This document shows, piece by piece, positions 1 through 12,216 of a stretch of DNA of 61,651 bases. Source of the DNA: Rhodocollybia butyracea (lineage: Eukaryota > Basidiomycota > Agaricomycetes > Agaricales > Omphalotaceae). A program made the position numbers and the translations under genes. The stretch spans positions 1-61,651 of the forward strand of contig JADNRY010000360.1 of NCBI GenBank assembly GCA_015501585.1, written 5' to 3'. The notes beneath the pieces were generated by a model, which had not been told where the DNA came from, ran no database searches, and saw only the letters and a program-made list of their open reading frames with translations. The stretch's first letter is position 1; each line of letters opens with the position of its first letter.

Positions 1-250
1 ACTCCGGGTACGAACCTGCCTCTTGCAGTGATCACCGCTTTCTCCCTGTAGAATCGCCGTTCATCTTGTAATCAACTCGATGTTATAGAATCGCCGAGAG
101 CGCAGCATCCAGGGACCTATCTCTCTGATCTATGAAGAGATACCAAGAAATCTGCGCCACTGTAAGAGCTACAGATGCCCTGTGGCTCACAGGTACCGAT
201 GAGTGACCTAGAATTCATGTGCAGGTGGAATGGAGGACGTCGAAAAAGGC
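1..250 (+). repeat. Dispersed repeat, copy A
   Basis: This stretch aligns with 8266-8480 in the same orientation. Shared blocks include 'agaatcaccgagagcgca'/'agaatcgccgagagcgca', 'aagagataccaagaa', 'ctgcgccactgta', 'gagctacag', 'ccctgtggctcac' and 'tgtgcaggtggaatg'. Similarity fades soon after the last block in both copies. No coding potential is apparent. Identity of the repeat family is unknown; the left end may lie outside the window. Confidence 0.75.
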
Positions 251-2030
251 GCTAAAGCGCCTTAGAAGGAAGCCGAAAAGCTGGTTTTCAAAACGATTGA
301 GCGGTGAACTAGAGCTATTTACGCGAGAGGCATCCACTTTCAAGCTTTCAAGCACGGTTCTGGCAACAGGGATTAAAAACAACATTGGCCTTTCCCAATT
401 ACCGGAACTGAATAGGAAAAGCACCTAACGGATGACTCACTACTTGTCAGCACAGGCACCCCCTACAGGACGCGCTACCAACGACACTAACTTCATCCGC
501 TCAATACCACAGCTTCCGATGGTACCCCTCCTCCGCTGCCACGATTTTCGATGACACTATTACTACTCCTCCGCTACTGGCACTGCTTCCGATGACACCC
601 CCGCTACCACAGCCTCGATGAAACCAGGTTCTCATCTACAATTTGAGTTTTACTTTCAAGCTTTACTTATCTCGCTCATTGTCTTTCATCTGCAAGAAGA
701 CCGCTACTATAGGTCTACCATATATATATGTCAACAACAGTGCTTGTTGTTATTAGCTCGTCAACCTCTATGTCGCCATCGCTTCCCCGTAAGCATTGAA
801 TATTTATTTTCCGCGAACTTTAACGACACATCTAAGAACCTAATTGCATGTAGGTCCTCTCTAGGAATATATACCGCTTCAGCGAAGTGCCAGGGAGATG
901 CGAATAGCAGATAAATTTGCCCCCCACTGCCAAGCTACTATGCAGAGCCCGTCCTTCTGCTGCAAAGGGAGCATGTAGCACCTCGAGGCTTGCGCTCCTC
1001 TCCAAGAACTGTCTCCTCGATCATGCCGTGTTAAATGGTTTGATTATCGTCAATATCCCTATGTTGTGTTTTGTAGCGAGTTCGTCTGAGCTGTTGTTCA
1101 GTCGTCAAATTCCTTACTCATTAAATGTAATCGCCTATCCAAGTCTTAGTGCCGGGGTATCCGAGATATCCGACTGGCACGATGATGACGCCGTTTAATG
1201 TGCTTGTACCATAAGGGACCAGAGGGGTTTGATTTATCAAGTTGAACGGCCTACATGTACATTTTTATGTCAGTATCTCAGAGAGAGGCATTTCATCAGC
1301 CTGTAAATGGAAAAGTTCACCTCAACTGTCCAAATTTCACAATCATATCCCAGTGTCCTCCTCGACTGGTAAACAAATTTCCTGGTTCTTTGTCTCCATG
1401 ATCTTTGTTTACCTTCCCGGGATCCCGTTGAATCATCAGACACCGCGCAAATGAATCAGAGCTGCCGGATTTCAGTGAGAATCACAAAGATTTTGATGAC
1501 TCCTTGACTTGTATTGGTGCGGGCAAGGTGTGGCTGCTATGAAATGCTCTCAAAATTTTCACTGAGTTGGTCAAAGTCAGGTACTATTACAAACTACAAA
1601 CACAATATGTGGATATTGGCAACAATCAAATCAGCCAAGACATAATCAAACTACTTAGGAGGATGGTCCACTTCATCTTTCTTTTTATGTGATATGGCTG
1701 GATGGGGCAGATTCATGGGATATCCATATCTCCCCAGTGTTTTCAATCAGGGGCAAAGACAGCCTGTTGACTGCTTTGGGATGACGACGGTTGTAATAAC
1801 TAATGATGGGAATGAGAGAAAGTCAGATTAGTGGTGATTTGCGCATAGGTGGAGCTGGCAACGGTGTACAGTGTAAGTGTATATTCCCTGTCATGCTGAA
1901 TTTTTGCGACTTCCACCAGAGGTGGTAGTGGTAGGCAAATATTGAAATAATCAAGGGAAATCCAAGGGCGGATACTAGGTTAACATTAGTACCCAGAGCA
2001 GGCATTACACTTGCAGAGTTGTAAATACCA
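251..2030. other. Intergenic, no supported gene
   Basis: Only short open frames occur (up to about 98 codons) with no recognisable motif. The last few hundred bases are the 3' flank of the NACHT-WD40 gene on the minus strand. Confidence 0.5.
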
Positions 2031-5000
2031 TTAGAGGGGAGATTGTTTGTAACATCTCACCCAATCATTGCCATGTACAAAATTTTGAACATTGAGAGTG
2101 TTTATTTCAGTATTTAGATCTATCACCAACTGCAAGGGAGGTAATAGAAGTGTTTGTCGAAGGTGAAGGGGAATCCAGAGTAACAATGTGCTGGAGCCAC
2201 AAAGCCAGCCCTCATTGGTAAGGTGGAAAGTTGAGAATGGGAATTGTGGATATGACAGATAGTGCTCAGGGTGGGAGCAGAAGGTAACCACAGATGGGGA
2301 AACATTTGTAATATCCTGGTGGGCTGATGAGCCTTGCATCATCAAGGGAGTGGTGGGGCCAGGAGTTAGAAGTGGTAATTCAGAATTGATCTGGTTGGAG
2401 TATGGGGAGGGTTGAGTGGGTAAGACAGAGTCTATATGTTTATTTGGAAGTTTGTCAATGTTTGCATCATGAATTTGCACTGGCATGCCAGAAGGGCCAG
2501 ACACAACCCTTCTTCCATCCGGGGAGAGCATAACTGAGTTGACAGAGTGAGTATGACCCTCCAAGGGTTTTTCCACTGGTTTCCTACTCTCTGCATCCCA
2601 GATTCTCACTGAGCTGTCACCAGAGCCAGACACAATCCTTCTGCCATCTGGGGAGAATGCAACTGACCTGACTTGGTCAGTATGACCCACCAAGGGCTTT
2701 CCCACTGGTTTCCCACTCTTTGCATCCCAGGCTCTCACTGACTTGTCTGAAGAGCCAGACACAATCCTTCTGCCATCTGGGGAGAATGCAACTGACATGA
2801 CAGAGTTAGTATGACCCTCCAAGGGCTTTCCCACTGGTCTCCCACTCTCTGCATCCCAGATTCTCACGGACTTGTCAGAAGAGCCTGTCACAATCCTTCT
2901 GCCATCTGGGGAGAATGCAACTGAGTTGACAATCCAATTATAATGCTTGAAGGGCTTTCCCATTGGTTTCCCACTCTCAGCATCCCAGACTCTCACTGAC
3001 TTGTCACCAGAGCCAGTCACAATCCTTCTACCATCTGGAGAGAATGCAACTGACATGACAGAACTAGTATGACCCTCTAAGGGCTTTCCCACTGGTTTCC
3101 CACTCTCTGCATCCCAGACTCTCACTGAGTAGTCAGAAGAGCCAGACACAATCCTTCTACCATCTGGGGAGAATGCAACTGACATGACAGAGCTAGTATG
3201 ACCCTGCAAGCCCTTTCCCACTGCTTTGCCACTCTCTGCATTCCAGACTCTCACTGAGTTGTCATCAGAGCCAGACACAATCCTTCTGCCATCTGGGGAG
3301 AATGCAACTGACATGACAGAGCTAGTATGACCCTGCAAGGGTTTTCTCACTGGTTTCCCACTCTCTGCATCCCAGACTCTCACTGAGTTGTCAAAAGAGC
3401 CAGACACAATCCTTCTGCCATCGGGTGAGAATGCAACTGACATAACAGAGCTAGTATGACCCTGCAAGCCTTTCCCACTGGTTTCCCACCCTCTGCATCC
3501 CAGACTCTCACTGAGTTGTCATCAGAGCCAGACACAATCCTTCTGCCATCTGGTGAGAATGCAACTGACCTCACAGAGCCAGTATTACCCTCCAAGGGCT
3601 TTCCCACTGGTTTCCCACTCTCTGCATCCCAGACTCTCACTGAGTAGTCAGAAGAGCCAGACACAATCCTTCTGCCATCTGGGGAGAATATAACTGACAT
3701 GACATAGTTAGTATGACCCTCCAAGGGCTTTCCCACTGGTCTCCCACTCTCTGCATCCCAGACTCTCACTGAGTAGTCAGAAGAGCCAGACAAAATCCTT
3801 CTGCCATCTGGGGAGAATGCAACTGAGTTGACACTCCAATTATGACCCTCCAAGGGCTTTCCCACTAGTTTCCCACTCTCTGCATCCCAGACTCTCACTG
3901 ACTTGTCAGAAGAGCCAGACACAATCCTTCTGCCATCTGGGGAGAATGCAACTGACGTGACTCATCAGTATGACCCTCCAAGGGCTTTCCCACTGGTTTC
4001 CCACTCTTTGCATCCCAGACTCTCACTGACTTGTCAGAAGAGCCAGACACAATCCTTCTGCCATCTGGAGAGAGTGCAACTGACATGACCCTCCACTATG
4101 ACCCTCCAAGGGCTTTCCCACTGGTTTCCCACTCTCTGCATCCCAGACTCTCACTGACTTGTCATCAGAGCCAGACACAATCCTTCTGCCATCTGGGAGA
4201 ATGCAACTGAGTGACATTGCTGTGTGACCCTCCAAAGGGTTCCCCAATAGTTTCCCACTCTCTGCATCCCAGACTCTCACTGAATTGTCACCAGAGCCAG
4301 ACACAATCTTTCTGCCATCTGGGGAGAATACAACTGACTGCACTCCAGCAGTGTGCCCAAGCAGTGCACTTTGCAAGTAAGACCACTTATCATTATGTCC
4401 ATTGCATAATGAAATAATGCAGTCAAAATATTGACCATAAACCTGTTGAAGAATTGATTCCTTTGGGATAAAGGTACTGCAGATAGATAAAGATGTGGTG
4501 TTGAGTCTGTGATGGCCTGTCCAAATACTCTCACAAACTGTTGAGTCTCATTCAATAATGTCTGAAAACTATTGCTTTGTTGATCCTGTTACAGGTTGTC
4601 AGCTCGCTTCATTTAGGCACTGCTGATTCATCCTACCTTTTTTGCCTGTATTGAATATTTGCTGCACCTCTAGAAAGATGCTTTCTTAGAATGTCTAATT
4701 TTGTAATTTTTTTGCTTTGCCTTAATACTAGTCAGCCACAAAACTCTCTGCTAAGACGTTTACATACCTTATCTCACCAATAAATTTCCTGACATTTTTC
4801 AATTGCTCTAGACACCACATGTATCCTCTGCAATACACTCAAGACTTCCAACCAAAATAGAGAGGATTTGTACCAAAATTCCTCTAACAAAGTTACCACA
4901 CTCTTGTCCACCTTGATTTGAGATAGATGTTCATCCCAAAAACAGCTTGCATATTCAAGTTCTTGTGGAATTCCTTTGGCTATCCTATCTTTCATATCTT

Positions 5001-6598
5001 CCACCTCTGCGTTGAACACATAAGAACTCTTAAGATCACACATGTTGAAGTGTAAATCCTTTATCATCAGATGGAGTGAACCCCATACCAAGGTGGTGTG
5101 CCCTTGAGAAGTATTGACTGCAAACTTTCCACTTCGACCTTCATCTAAAAGAAAGTCCCGGATGGATGTGTGCACAGGCCTTACTGGAGTGTCCAATGTA
5201 TCAACACCAGCAAAGAGAGATCCCAGAAAACAGACCACTGCATCAATAGTAGTATCCCTTCTCTCTCCATCTCTGTTTCTACTCTGATGCTGAGGACACA
5301 TGATTTGAATCCTTTTCAATGAGGTCCTTGAAAGTGGTTCAAATACAGATAATACAAGGCCCATCACATCCTGGTATCTTTCCATTGCCTCTTGATTAAA
5401 ACACTGTTCAAGTATGGTCATGTACAGCTTATCAAGGGGTGTTAAGGTCTTGTTACTACCCGGGGCTGTAGCCATGAATTCTTGGAAACGTATTTGGACT
5501 GATATGCCTCCCTTCCCACCCCACGGAGTTCTTTGCAAACAGTGGATGCCCATTGGAAATACCCTTCTGCTTTTGTAGCAAGGACCCTACACTGGGACTC
5601 TTCTAGAATGCCTAGCCCTCCTCCTGACTTGTCATTTTTTTCACCACAAATTTGTATATATCTTCATCTGTCCCTTTGATGTCAGTCATCTTCTGAACTT
5701 TAGCAGAGGAGTCCCTTTTTATGAACTTGTCCACATAAACTATTATATCATTTTCCAATCTAGATGTTGCAAAGACCCGAAAATTGGATGGAAGATCACG
5801 TTTTCCACTCATCAACACTGAGAGCAGTCTATCTCTTGGCTCATCTGGCCTCTGGGGACCAGATTCATCCAAAGCATCAAATATAATGACTACTTGTTTG
5901 GATGGGTCAACCTTTGAGCAGGTCCACAATGAGCTTTTCCCATTGTCTTTGAATACTTGTACTCCCTGAGATAGTAGGATCTTCTTCAAAAGCTTGGAAC
6001 AATCCTTCTGCAAAGTCATGGTCACCAATCCCAGAGTATAAGCAATATTGCGCAAGGCATTGCTAGGTGTCCTACTCTCAAGCAATGACCGGTCAAAGGC
6101 AAAGAATGCAACAAGAAGTTGATGTTCCTGAAGCTCTTTCCCAACTGTATGGGCAATGGCAGACTTTCCTGTGCCAGCCTCCCCACAAAGTATATATGTC
6201 CTGGATGTGTTGTCATCCTTGAGTTGGACCCAATCAGTGATATCCTTGATAATCTCTCTTCTTGTGTCTGGCAAGCAGATCTTATCATCATCAATTCCTG
6301 CATTTTCAACAAACTTCAATTCCTCTCGAAGTTTCTGCTTGATGTCTTTCCCTAAAAAAAGTCAGTTTCCTCATGCTTGAGGAACTAGTCACCTACTTGG
6401 GCTTGTTGGGTGGTAGTTATTGATAGTAGTGGAATTGTCCTGAACAAACTGTGACTCGTTGATCAAAAAATTGTGAGCACCAGGAAAGAATCTAGATGGA
6501 AGCATTTATCAGTGAGTACCAGACCAGTCACAAATCCTGTGTTCATACCTGTTATCGCTTTGTTCTCTGACTGTTTGTACTGGGACGTGTTGAGACAT
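2031..6598 (-). pseudogene. NACHT-WD40 (NOD-like receptor type) protein, frameshifted
   Basis: Start at 6598 gives MSQHVPV..., exon 6598-6549. Exon 6491-6397 holds FFPGAHNFLINESQF, a segment typical of agaricomycete NACHT proteins, and the next exon starts at 6352. The NACHT domain (about 6300-5600) has Walker A GEAGTGKS and Walker B VVIIFDALDE. A helical region follows (about 5550-4780), then the linker FGQAITDSTPHLYLSAVPL (about 4530-4450), fifteen WD40 blades (4345-2480) and a C-terminal tail with GWLCGSSTLLLWIP. The frame is broken near 5620 (GAGGAGGAGGG run), near 5510, near 4440, and by one missing base each near 4095, 3960 and 3465. A 3-base deletion near 4200-4225 is frame neutral. 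Family members are thought to be intracellular NTPase receptors for non-self recognition. As sequenced it cannot make a full-length protein, so it is a pseudogene or a locus with assembly errors in the repeats. Confidence 0.85.
2480..4345 (-). repeat. WD40 array: about 15 tandem 129-bp units
   Basis: Each unit encodes one 43-residue blade with the core [25 protein letters not shown] and linker GKPLEGHT. Units are nearly identical in DNA, including 'ccatctggggagaatgcaac' and 'cactctctgcatcccagac' on the plus strand. Differences cluster in the three residues after GH, in the SGSxDx positions and in the residues before VAFSPDG. Such high internal identity is typical of fungal NLR repeat domains that reshuffle by recombination. 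Fifteen blades would make two seven-bladed propellers plus one. Three frame-breaking single-base losses all fall in the same 12-base stretch or its edge, between blades. Confidence 0.9.
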
Positions 6599-8265
6599 GA
6601 TGGGCAAAAGACAAGAATGCACAACAACCATTGTTCATATATACGCCTGTCAAATGAACTCATTCAGTCCGATTCTATGGAAAGAACGCTGAATGATGCA
6701 TGATCTGACCACATGGCCACATGCCACATGACGGTATTAGGGCTCCGATTCTGCACTATCAATACCTATCCTGCAAGTACTTTCACAGTGATAGTATGAA
6801 GAATAAACATAGATAACCCATCTTTGGACTCATGGAAAGACACCTTGAAACTGGATGCAATATATACCAAGAATGTTAGTAGAAAAGATACGATGAAGAG
6901 CTTCTCTCACAAACATAAGATGAATGAAATTGATACAATTGAGTTGAGCTCTGCGAATCATTCACTCCAACGACTTGATGGAAATCAACAGCGGCTAGTA
7001 GCAATTATCAATGGTAATCTATAGAAATCATCGGAGCCATGGGCCACAACAGAGTAGAATAACAGGGAACAAACGCAAGACGATAATTGTGAGGGATAGA
7101 GGTGCCACTGTTGACCTCCTTACAAACAACTCGATGACATATTCCATTAGCCCGATGTACGGACCCAGTATTGTCCACAAAAGATAGCAATATTGTACAC
7201 AGCCGAGCGGAGTCAATTGGGCCATTCGACATATTCAACGTTGGCCTTTTAGGTTCCTGAAGCAACGCCGTCGCTGAAGACTAAAAGGTGATCGTTTTAT
7301 TCCCGACGGTAGCCGCTCAAGTTCAGTTTATAATATTATTAAGAAAGATGACAGTTCGTAGGCGTAAGTGGATTGGAAAGATATGGGGATGGAAATCTCA
7401 TACAAAATGTAACCGAAAGAGTGGCATCGATGGCACCTGTCCAGTGTGTGCGAGCGCGTGCGAAACTCCTCGGACCTCGAGAAACGTGTAATTCACCAAC
7501 TTGAATGATAAGTTCTCTGCCACTAGAGGTTCGGTCTGCAAAGATGAAGTACATCCAGGAGATTTGTCGTTTGCCGTGAGACTTTCAATGTGAGTAGAGA
7601 AGTTGTGCGCTACAAGATTGGTCTCCAGTTCTTATCTGCTGCAGAGAGGCTCAGATCCATATAGTATCCAGCTCCAAGTCACCTAAGCTTTGAAGGCAGC
7701 GCCAGTGGCATCAAGAGTAACATTTGAGCATTGATTTAGCAGCGCTCAGCAACCAGCTCTGCGGCTTTCCAGTATCGTTCTCGCCATTCCATATGTATCC
7801 GATTCATCCTGTGACGAACACGCCTCCTCAGAGTTAGAACCATTGGACAACATTCCAAAAACGAGCTCGCTCGAACCAAAGATGGCGTGAATGACAGAAT
7901 CAATGTGGCTATGGGTCAATATCCCAAAAACAACTTTTGTTAGCTGCAACTCACTGATCTTGGACCGTATATATATCTACTACCAAATTGTGTTACATAG
8001 TTTACGAGCCCTCTTTCTCTCGGACAAATAACGAGATCCCTGAGCTAGCTGGGAGTGTTTTCGCAGCCATGACGATTGAGCTGGTGTTTGGCTTACACGT
8101 GAGCTATGTAGAGAGATCCGGTGTTGCAGTGATGGCTGTCGGTGTCTTTGAAGAGAGCATCGAAAGCTCTCTGGTCATCGTGGATGGCTACAACGAAACG
8201 AGTTAAGTCCCACCGGCTCTCCCAGCATTATAACGTGTGGCGCAGCACTCAGTTACCGGGGACAG
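6599..8265. other. Intergenic, no supported gene
   Basis: Open frames are all below about 90 codons, overlap each other on opposite strands and show no motif. The first 200 bases should contain the promoter of the minus-strand NACHT-WD40 gene. Confidence 0.5.
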
Positions 8266-8480
8266 CCAACCAAGTATGGGTAATCGCCGTCTCCTGTAAC
8301 AGCACGCATTGAACAGCAGAATCACCGAGAGCGCATACTACCATGCCAGGGATCTATCCGTCCGGTTTTTCAAGAGATACCAAGAACCCTGCGCCACTGT
8401 AGAGCTACAGAGCCCTGTGGCTCACGGGTGAGCAGAAAATTAAGAACTTATGTGCAGGTGGAATGAACAATGTCGAAAAA
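8266..8480 (+). repeat. Dispersed repeat, copy B
   Basis: Second copy of the repeat at 1-250, about 85 percent alike by eye, ending about 40 bases short of the 3' end of the ATM1 relic. Confidence 0.75.
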
Positions 8481-8518
8481 AAGATACAATACAGGAAAAT
8501 CGACTCCGCCTCCGCCTG

Positions 8519-10355
8519 CTATGGCCACGAACCAAAATACAACCCTCCCTTCCTCATCAGTTCCTCGTGCGTTCCCTGCTCCGCGACCCTCCCCTGCTGC
8601 AATACCACACTCAAGTCCGCCTCAACAACAGTCCTCAGCCGATGCGCAATAAACACGCTCATGCACGATTTCCTTAAAAGCGCATTATCGATGTTCTTCA
8701 TGAGCTCAGCCTCGGTATGTGCATCCAACGCAGAAGTCTGTATGCCATCAGTCAGTCAACCTAACCAACGCGTACGCCACTCGAATCAAACACTCACCGT
8801 TTCATCAAAAAACAAATCGGCGGATCCCTTAGCAACACCTCTCCACAGCTAACCTCTGCATCTCCCTGCCACTAACCATCAACCCCCTCTCCCCAACTTT
8901 CATTCGATACCCCTCCGGCAAACTCAATATCGCATCGCATCCGCCTCCCCCCCTTGTGCATCACGTCCGCGTGGAACAAAGCCATGTCCTGTGGAACAAC
9001 GCCGCAGGCTTGCGAGCTGCACCTGCGCGATGTCTTGGTCTCCGACGCAGATCTTCTCCGAGGAGGGGTAGTAGAAACGGAAGAGGAGCATTGGGATCGT
9101 GGGTTTGCCGCATCCCGAGCCGACGATGGCAGTGCGTTTGTCGGCGGGGTTATGGTGAAGCTAAGGTCGCTGAAGATCGGGCGGCTCGGGCTGTACGAGA
9201 AATTGACGTTCTCGAGGTGGATATCTTGGACTGTGAGATTGAGCGGTTGGGCGTTTGGTGCGTCTTCGATAGGCAGTTTGTTTTCACGTGAGAGGCACTG
9301 AGCTCCTTGAGCAGCAATCAAACATCGTCATCGTCGACACACTAGAAAGATAAATCGATAACACTCCGCCCGGCATTCGCCAACGATGTGGTAATCTTCG
9401 CCGACCAGCTCTCATATTCCCGCAAATTCCCATCTCCGCCTCGAAATTGATTAACGAGCCTACGGAGGAACTCGCTCTGCGTTGTTTGCATTGCGCCGGA
9501 ATTGTGTTCGCCAGGATATGTTGCGGATAGGAAACCATGCGTAGGCAGCAAGTGTGCCAGCAGTGATCGCTGCGGAACAGAATAGCTTGAAGGAGGAAGG
9601 TGACGCCTCTAGAACAAGAAAAAAACCGATGATTAGACAGCAAGGGGCTGAAAAGATGCCAGCACATACTTGGTACCACGGTCAATAGTCCACGTCAAGC
9701 CACCAGTCTGTCGTGTCCATATGCAACAGCTGCTCAAATGTCTCCCTTGCCACTTTGCGCATAGCCTGCTGTCAGATATTCGCAAACGCCGCATTGAGCA
9801 GTTCACTTAGAACCGTCAAGACCATCTACAAGCCAAGAAACAAAACCTCAGTAAACATATCACACGAAAGATTACATTTTGGCAACGTACATCCCAATCG
9901 TAGCCCCAGCAATAGTCCAAACAGTCCCGCTCGACAAAGGATCCAAAGATACAACGGGTCGATAATCCGTTTGAAAATGAGAGGCACTTGTCCATTGAGG
10001 CCTACACAGCCCTATGTTTTTCAGCTGAGTCTAACAAACGAGAGGTCGGTGTACACGAACGTACCTTGCCGGAAATGACACAAAACCAAGAATGACCGTT
10101 CCTCGCGTCTTCCAATCACCCTTGAGCTACACATTCACCATAGGACTAATCTTCCAGCTGCTTCTGCGCTCCTGTGCGACAGTGGCCTGCGGTGGTTCGG
10201 GAGAACGAGAAGCGAAAGCGGGTGGGGAGCATCGAGCAAGTCCTATGTGGGTGTAGCCCGAACTTTGCGAGGCGAAAAGTTTGCAGGCTACGGACGTTGG
10301 GTGCTGGTCTGCACTGAGCAGGTCCACGGAAGATCTGCCGAGTTAGTGCACTCAT
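8519..10355 (-). pseudogene. ATM1: Decayed copy of mitochondrial ABC transporter Atm1
   Basis: ATG at 10355 starts an Arg/Ser-rich, acid-free leader (MSALTRQIFRGPAQCRP...) like a mitochondrial presequence. Fragments then follow the order of Atm1: LNGQVPLIFKRIID (about 9985), a membrane-domain block ending FANI, a stop (TGA at 9774-9772), then RKVARETFEQLLHMDT. The residues between that block and the Gly/Arg stretch before the next segment are missing. SLINFEA and KITTSLANAG, NVNFSYSPSRPIFSDLSF, a Walker A-like GSGCGKPT (normally GxxGxGKS/T), VVPQDMALFH, and the end DAHTEAELMKNI...FIAHRLRTVVEADL...EQGTHEELM complete it. These lie in several frames with in-frame stops. Atm1 exports a sulfur compound from mitochondria for cytosolic Fe-S assembly and is normally an essential single-copy gene, so a functional copy should exist elsewhere. 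Confidence 0.85.
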
Positions 10356-11409
10356 AATATGAAGAACACCTTTTTTGATGGGTGGTTGGTGGTACAGATT
10401 GGTGATTAGATTATGACAAATTACGCCAGCGCTCTCATGGGCGCCTTTGTCGCAATTCCAACAACCACTGTACCAAGATTTCGATTGCTCAAGAACTCAT
10501 ATGCTTGGTATTGCGTTTAGTTTGAGCGTACAGCCGCATTGAGTCTTTGCGTTGTCGTTTCAAGGTTAGGTGAAATTTTGTCTAGGCTGACTCGAGGAAA
10601 CGGCGCCTCGCCAGTAGTTAGCCGTTCGTTCACAGGCAGGCAGGTGAGATTCGAGGTTCGTTCATATAACCTGACGGAGCTAGTCCTTCCTAATTAGGTT
10701 GAGAACTTGAGATCCTATACTAGACTCTAAACTCCAACTATACCTCGACTCGTTAGTGTCAAGAGGTTTTGAGGTCTGCCTTCGAGATAACGATGGAGCC
10801 TGATGGTACTAATGAGTAGATGGGCCCGTCCTGGGCTCGAAAATAAGGTGACTCTAAAGCGGATCGAATCTGAAGCTCGCGGCCGACCCACAACTACTTG
10901 TTCATCTCTGCCGATAAACTTTCGCTTTTAAGGGTGCATCACTAAATCCGGGGAGAGATTGCAAGGCATTGCACCTCTTACCAGGTACAGGAAAGATTTT
11001 ACAAGGGCACAGTGGATTATAAGCCAAATAAAGTGATTTTTCTACATTATCAACGGTTATGAGCGGACCGTAATAATTATACTATATCACCAAGTGGTGT
11101 GATCCTGAGAGCGGATGTAAACTGATGGCCGACAGCGATAATTTTTTTCTCCACTATCATCTTGCGATACAAGACTTTCGTCCACGTTTCCACCTTCTAG
11201 TAACGGGATGCCATCTTGAGAGAATTCTTAGGGCTAAAAGGTAACTGTATGTATCTTTTTCATTGGATTTTTTGAAAGTTTCCGAGCCTCAAGAAGACTT
11301 CTAGGCAACTTCTAGGATCCCTACACCGAGTCACGATACTTCTACAGCCAAGTAAGTTGTAACGACTACGTGCTTTTCTGCAGGTGACCCATTATTCGTT
11401 TGTCACATC
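10356..11409. other. Intergenic, no supported gene
   Basis: No open frame with coding character. It separates the 5' end of the ATM1 relic from the start of the gene at 11410, so it should hold the promoter of the latter. Confidence 0.5.
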
Positions 11410-12163
11410 ATGTCTAAAAGGTCGTACGTTGGCGACTCAGCTGTATACTCCCGGGCCAAACATCAACGATTGACGCAGCCACACTCAGGCTCTGTTTCAA
11501 CGCCTGTAACCGAATCTCAGCTCGACCCCGAGACTCAACCTGGAGCTTCAAGCTGGCCGAATGATTCACCAGGTTTGATTATGGATGGATATGCAGGCGA
11601 CATATCCCAGGCCAATGATAGCTGTCCACAGTCTTTGTGAGTTATGTCGTACCTTATATGTCAATTGGTATCTGAATTTCCTTGGTATGGCAGTGACTCG
11701 GACATGATTCCTACAACCAGCCAGCTCTCTCCTCTGACTCGAACTCAAGAGTCGCTCTTGGACTGGGATCCACTTGCCGATTCACAGGCTGAGAGGGAGG
11801 CATTACCTTCCGTCTTGTTCAAATCGGTAGCAACGCGGCCTACTGGTGCCAGCGAACAACGTGCGTATGCATCTGTATCACTGTCATAGGCACTGCCTGA
11901 AATGCCTGACTTTCGGTTTACCAGAACTGAAAGATATCATGCTTTCGTGGTACCAGCAGCGTGTTGCAACCCTCGAAGCTGAAATCGCTTCTTATCAATC
12001 CAACGTGGGTCGGTGGCGGAAACTTGCTATCAGTATGGCTGAACAAGCGGATGATATTGGAACGACCTTGAATGAAGCCGCCATGTATGGTATCACCGAT
12101 GTTGTTATCCCTCCTCCTCCGCCTAGATTTGCGTACTCTCCTGTAGACAGTGATGCAGATTAG
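11410..12163 (+). CDS. Hypothetical protein with coiled-coil segment (3 exons)
   Basis: ATG at 11410 gives MSKRSYVGDSAVYSRAKHQR. Exons are 11410-11638, 11694-11860 and 11925-12163; both introns have GT..AG ends (GTGAGT...GGCAG and GTGCGT...ACCAG) and keep frame. The product is about 210 residues: a Ser/Thr/Pro/Gln-rich N-terminal half, then a helical, probably coiled-coil segment ELKDIMLSWYQQRVATLEAE and a Pro-rich end (VIPPPPPRF). I do not recognise a domain. It lies just upstream of the DUF6698 gene with the reversed small gene at 12217-12603 between, which suggests the three may move or be inherited together. The start is the first ATG in frame. Confidence 0.6.
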
Positions 12164-12216
12164 AGGACTCAGCAATACATATATGAACTACAGTAACACG
12201 ATAATCCATAACTATT

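Noticed and set aside
219..428. 69-codon plus-strand frame KKALKRLRRKPKSW
   Set aside because: Overlaps the edge of a dispersed repeat, has an equal frame on the other strand, and shows no motif.
2123..2305. 60-codon minus-strand frame
   Set aside because: Alternate frame of the WD40 protein C-terminal tail.
5784..6380. Plus-strand frames opposite the NACHT domain
   Set aside because: Shadows of the minus-strand gene, which has Walker motifs.
8954..9301. Two plus-strand frames of about 110 codons
   Set aside because: Antisense of the ATM1 nucleotide-binding domain relic.
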